NCBI RefSeq assembly: GCF_013409865.1
Contig: NZ_JACCBM010000001.1
Location: 3,776,395-3,840,394, forward strand
Source: Herbiconiux flava
GTDB taxonomy: Bacteria; Actinomycetota; Actinomycetes; Actinomycetales; Microbacteriaceae
Length of the DNA stretch: 64,000 bases
Reading direction: 5' to 3'
Below the pieces are notes generated by a model that made no database searches, was not told where the DNA came from, and saw nothing but the letters and a program-made list of their open reading frames with translations. Made by a program: the position numbers and the translations under genes. Each line of letters begins with the position of its first letter. Position 1 is the stretch's first letter. Of this stretch, positions 62,438 through 64,000 are shown piece after piece.

Positions 62438-64000
62438 CTACTTCACCTTCTTCACTGTGTAGGCGAAGGCGTCGACGCGGATGACCGTGCCCGACGACTT
62501 GACGACGGTGATCGTGTGGTCGCCGTTCTTCAGCCCGGCCGACTCGAACAGCGTCTGCCCGGTGCGGCGCACCTCGGCGTGGGTGTCGACCGTCTTCACG
62601 TACGCGCCGTCGACGTAGACGTCCACCGTCCCCTGGTCGGGAGCGAGCGGACCGACCCAGGAGACCCCGGTGCCGGTGAAGCCGAAGGTGGCGAAGGCCC
62701 CGTCTGCCGTGCTCGAGTGCACGTCGCCGTGCAGGTCTCCGCGGAAGGCGAAGTCGAGCGGCGCGGCGCCGATCGGCAGCGTCCCGAGGTAGGCCGCCGA
62801 GATCGTGACGGTGCTGCCGTCGACGGTGTAGTCGATGCCCTCTTCGAGCGCGGCGCCGGCGTGCGAGACACCCGCCAGCTCACCGGGGTCGCGCAGGAGC
62901 TCGACCACCGCATCCGTCGCCGCCGCCTTGTCGAACGTCGCCGTGCTCTGGCTGAGCAGGCTCTCGACGGTCAGGTCGAGCTTGTCGAGCAGCAGGTACG
63001 AGCCCGACTTCTTCACGACCCGCAGCGTGTGACTGCCGTTCGGCAGATCGGATGCGCTGTACAGCACCTGCTGCACGCCCCGGCCCTGGCTCGGGTCGAG
63101 ATGGGCGTCGACGGTCTGCACCAGCTGACCGTCGAGGTAGATCTCGGCCTCGCCCTGCGACTCGTGCGTCTCGCTGACGAAGGAGATGCCGGTGCCCTGG
63201 AAGGTGTACTGGAACGCGTCCCCGTTCGCCTCGGTATAGTGCACGTCGTCGCCGTGGTCGCCGAGGCCGCGGCCGGAGCTGCGGCTCCAGGTTCCGCTGT
63301 AGACGATGCCCTGGGCGTCGTCGTTCAGCGTCACCGAGCGTCCGTCGGAGGGGACGGCCGGCTCGCCCTCGCCGGTGGACGAATCGATGACCGAGACGGT
63401 GAGGGGCTGCGAGACGGGGGCGACCTCGCGGCCTCCGTTGCGCATCCATTCACCGTCGGCGGCCGTGCCGTCGGGGACGTCGTAGGAGACGCAGAGGGCG
63501 TCGTCGTTCACCGTGACGCCGGCGTTCTTGGCCGGGGTGACCTTGAGCAGCTGCACGCCGTGGATCGGGATCGCCGAGCCGGTGAACGAGCTGTCGAAGG
63601 AGCCGAGCTTCTTGCCCGCCCAGAGGTCGCGCACCTCGCCACCCCCGGTGAGGCCGATGTCGGCGAAGTCGACGGTGACGTCGGAGTCGGTGCGGCCGAG
63701 GTTGAACAGGGCGACCGTGTAGGTGCCGTCGGCGTTCAGGGCGTACCAGACCTGCTTGTTCGACGACATCGACACCGGCTGGGCCGGCACGCCGTTCTGC
63801 TGCACCGCGAGCACGTCGCGGTTCGTCAGCAGCTGCAGTCCGTAGTCGTCGAGCTGGGTGAGGTCGTTGCCGACGTACATCGGCGCGGCCGAGATCGCCC
63901 AGAGGGTGGCGGCGGTGCGGCGCTCGTCCTTGGTCAGGCCGTCCATCGTGCCGTTGCCGACGTTCAGCGAGTCGAGGTCGTTCCAGCCGCCGGGGCCGCC
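62438..64000 (-). CDS. GH27-type glycoside hydrolase, C-terminal part with two beta-sandwich modules (5' end outside window)
   Basis: The last 520 residues of a large glycosidase. The fragment opens GGWNDLDSLNVGNGTMDGL, then LWAISAAPMYVGNDL, the acid/base and following helix of GH27 (alpha-galactosidase family), then the usual C-terminal beta domain. After about residue 200 come two related modules (about 225-345 and 415-520), each with a F-x-GTG-[IV]-S-[FW] core, a YLDG/YVDG-type hairpin and a late GSHTLRVVKKSG or GDHTITVVKSSG. Probably carbohydrate-binding. It is presumably secreted, but the signal is off-window. Confidence 0.85.
   Translation of the reverse strand, partial: GGPGGWNDLDSLNVGNGTMDGLTKDERRTAATLWAISAAPMYVGNDLTQLDDYGLQLLTNRDVLAVQQNGVPAQPVSMSSNKQVWYALNADGTYTVALFNLGRTDSDVTVDFADIGLTGGGEVRDLWAGKKLGSFDSSFTGSAIPIHGVQLLKVTPAKNAGVTVNDDALCVSYDVPDGTAADGEWMRNGGREVAPVSQPLTVSVIDSSTGEGEPAVPSDGRSVTLNDDAQGIVYSGTWSRSSGRGLGDHGDDVHYTEANGDAFQYTFQGTGISFVSETHESQGEAEIYLDGQLVQTVDAHLDPSQGRGVQQVLYSASDLPNGSHTLRVVKKSGSYLLLDKLDLTVESLLSQSTATFDKAAATDAVVELLRDPGELAGVSHAGAALEEGIDYTVDGSTVTISAAYLGTLPIGAAPLDFAFRGDLHGDVHSSTADGAFATFGFTGTGVSWVGPLAPDQGTVDVYVDGAYVKTVDTHAEVRRTGQTLFESAGLKNGDHTITVVKSSGTVIRVDAFAYTVKKVK

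Overview
The window is very GC-rich (about 70% by eye) and densely coded on both strands. It has GTG and TTG starts, short intergenic gaps and many ATGA or GTGA gene overlaps. Gene content and order point to a high-GC Gram-positive actinobacterium, most like the Microbacteriaceae. The best evidence is the order holB - tmk - topA - Flp/Tad pilus genes - 6C-type small RNA - acs - ridA - DUF4177 - ponA - metallophosphoesterase, a compact version of the Rv3644c to Rv3683 order of Mycobacterium tuberculosis. No phage, transposon, CRISPR array or integrase is visible. This looks like core chromosome with a few accessory patches.

Layout. 1-4.3 kb: two tandem BMP-family lipoproteins (the first cut by the window edge), a GDP-mannose pyrophosphorylase and a divergent mannosyltransferase. 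4.5-8.0 kb: succinate dehydrogenase sdhCDAB. 8.1-13.9 kb: BrkB-type membrane protein, exonuclease III, TrpRS, FUSC membrane protein, GtrA protein and polyprenol-phosphate mannose synthase. 14.0-17.8 kb: an FMN riboswitch controlling ribD-ribE-ribBA-ribH. 17.9-24.3 kb: ribokinase, an MHS-type transporter, an ABC exporter, and a YtrA-type GntR regulator with its own ABC transporter under a palindromic operator. 24.3-29.6 kb: GABA catabolism (gabD, gabT) with a divergent PucR-type regulator, then nicotinamidase. 29.7-36.2 kb: DD-carboxypeptidase, Gfo/Idh/MocA oxidoreductase, tRNA-Thr(CGT), TetR regulator, secreted S33 peptidase and holB. 36.2-44.1 kb: tmk, topA, a small conserved protein, a five-gene Flp/Tad locus and the 6C RNA. 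44.3-50.7 kb: acs, ridA, DUF4177, class A PBP with PASTA domains, phosphoesterase and tRNA-Pro(CGG). 51.0-53.2 kb: thymidine kinase, an SOS-boxed radical SAM protein and a VOC protein.

53.5-64 kb is the most accessory-looking part. It holds a cysteine-free ThiF/E1-like protein, a LuxI-fold (autoinducer-synthase-like) GNAT protein, and a divergent TetR regulator whose promoter shares a palindromic -35 box with the synthase promoter. It also holds a histidine kinase with a degenerate partner, a VanZ protein, a LuxR-type regulator, a small membrane protein whose 3' end is duplicated in frame, a choloylglycine-hydrolase-family enzyme and a truncated GH27 glycosidase. The synthase/ThiF/TetR unit is the best candidate for an undescribed system.

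Two patterns run through the whole window. At least twelve genes have a TANNNT -10 box exactly 6 or 7 nt before the start codon and no usable Shine-Dalgarno, the layout of leaderless transcripts. The word CGGATGC/GCATCCG is strikingly frequent, often at the cost of otherwise rare codons.
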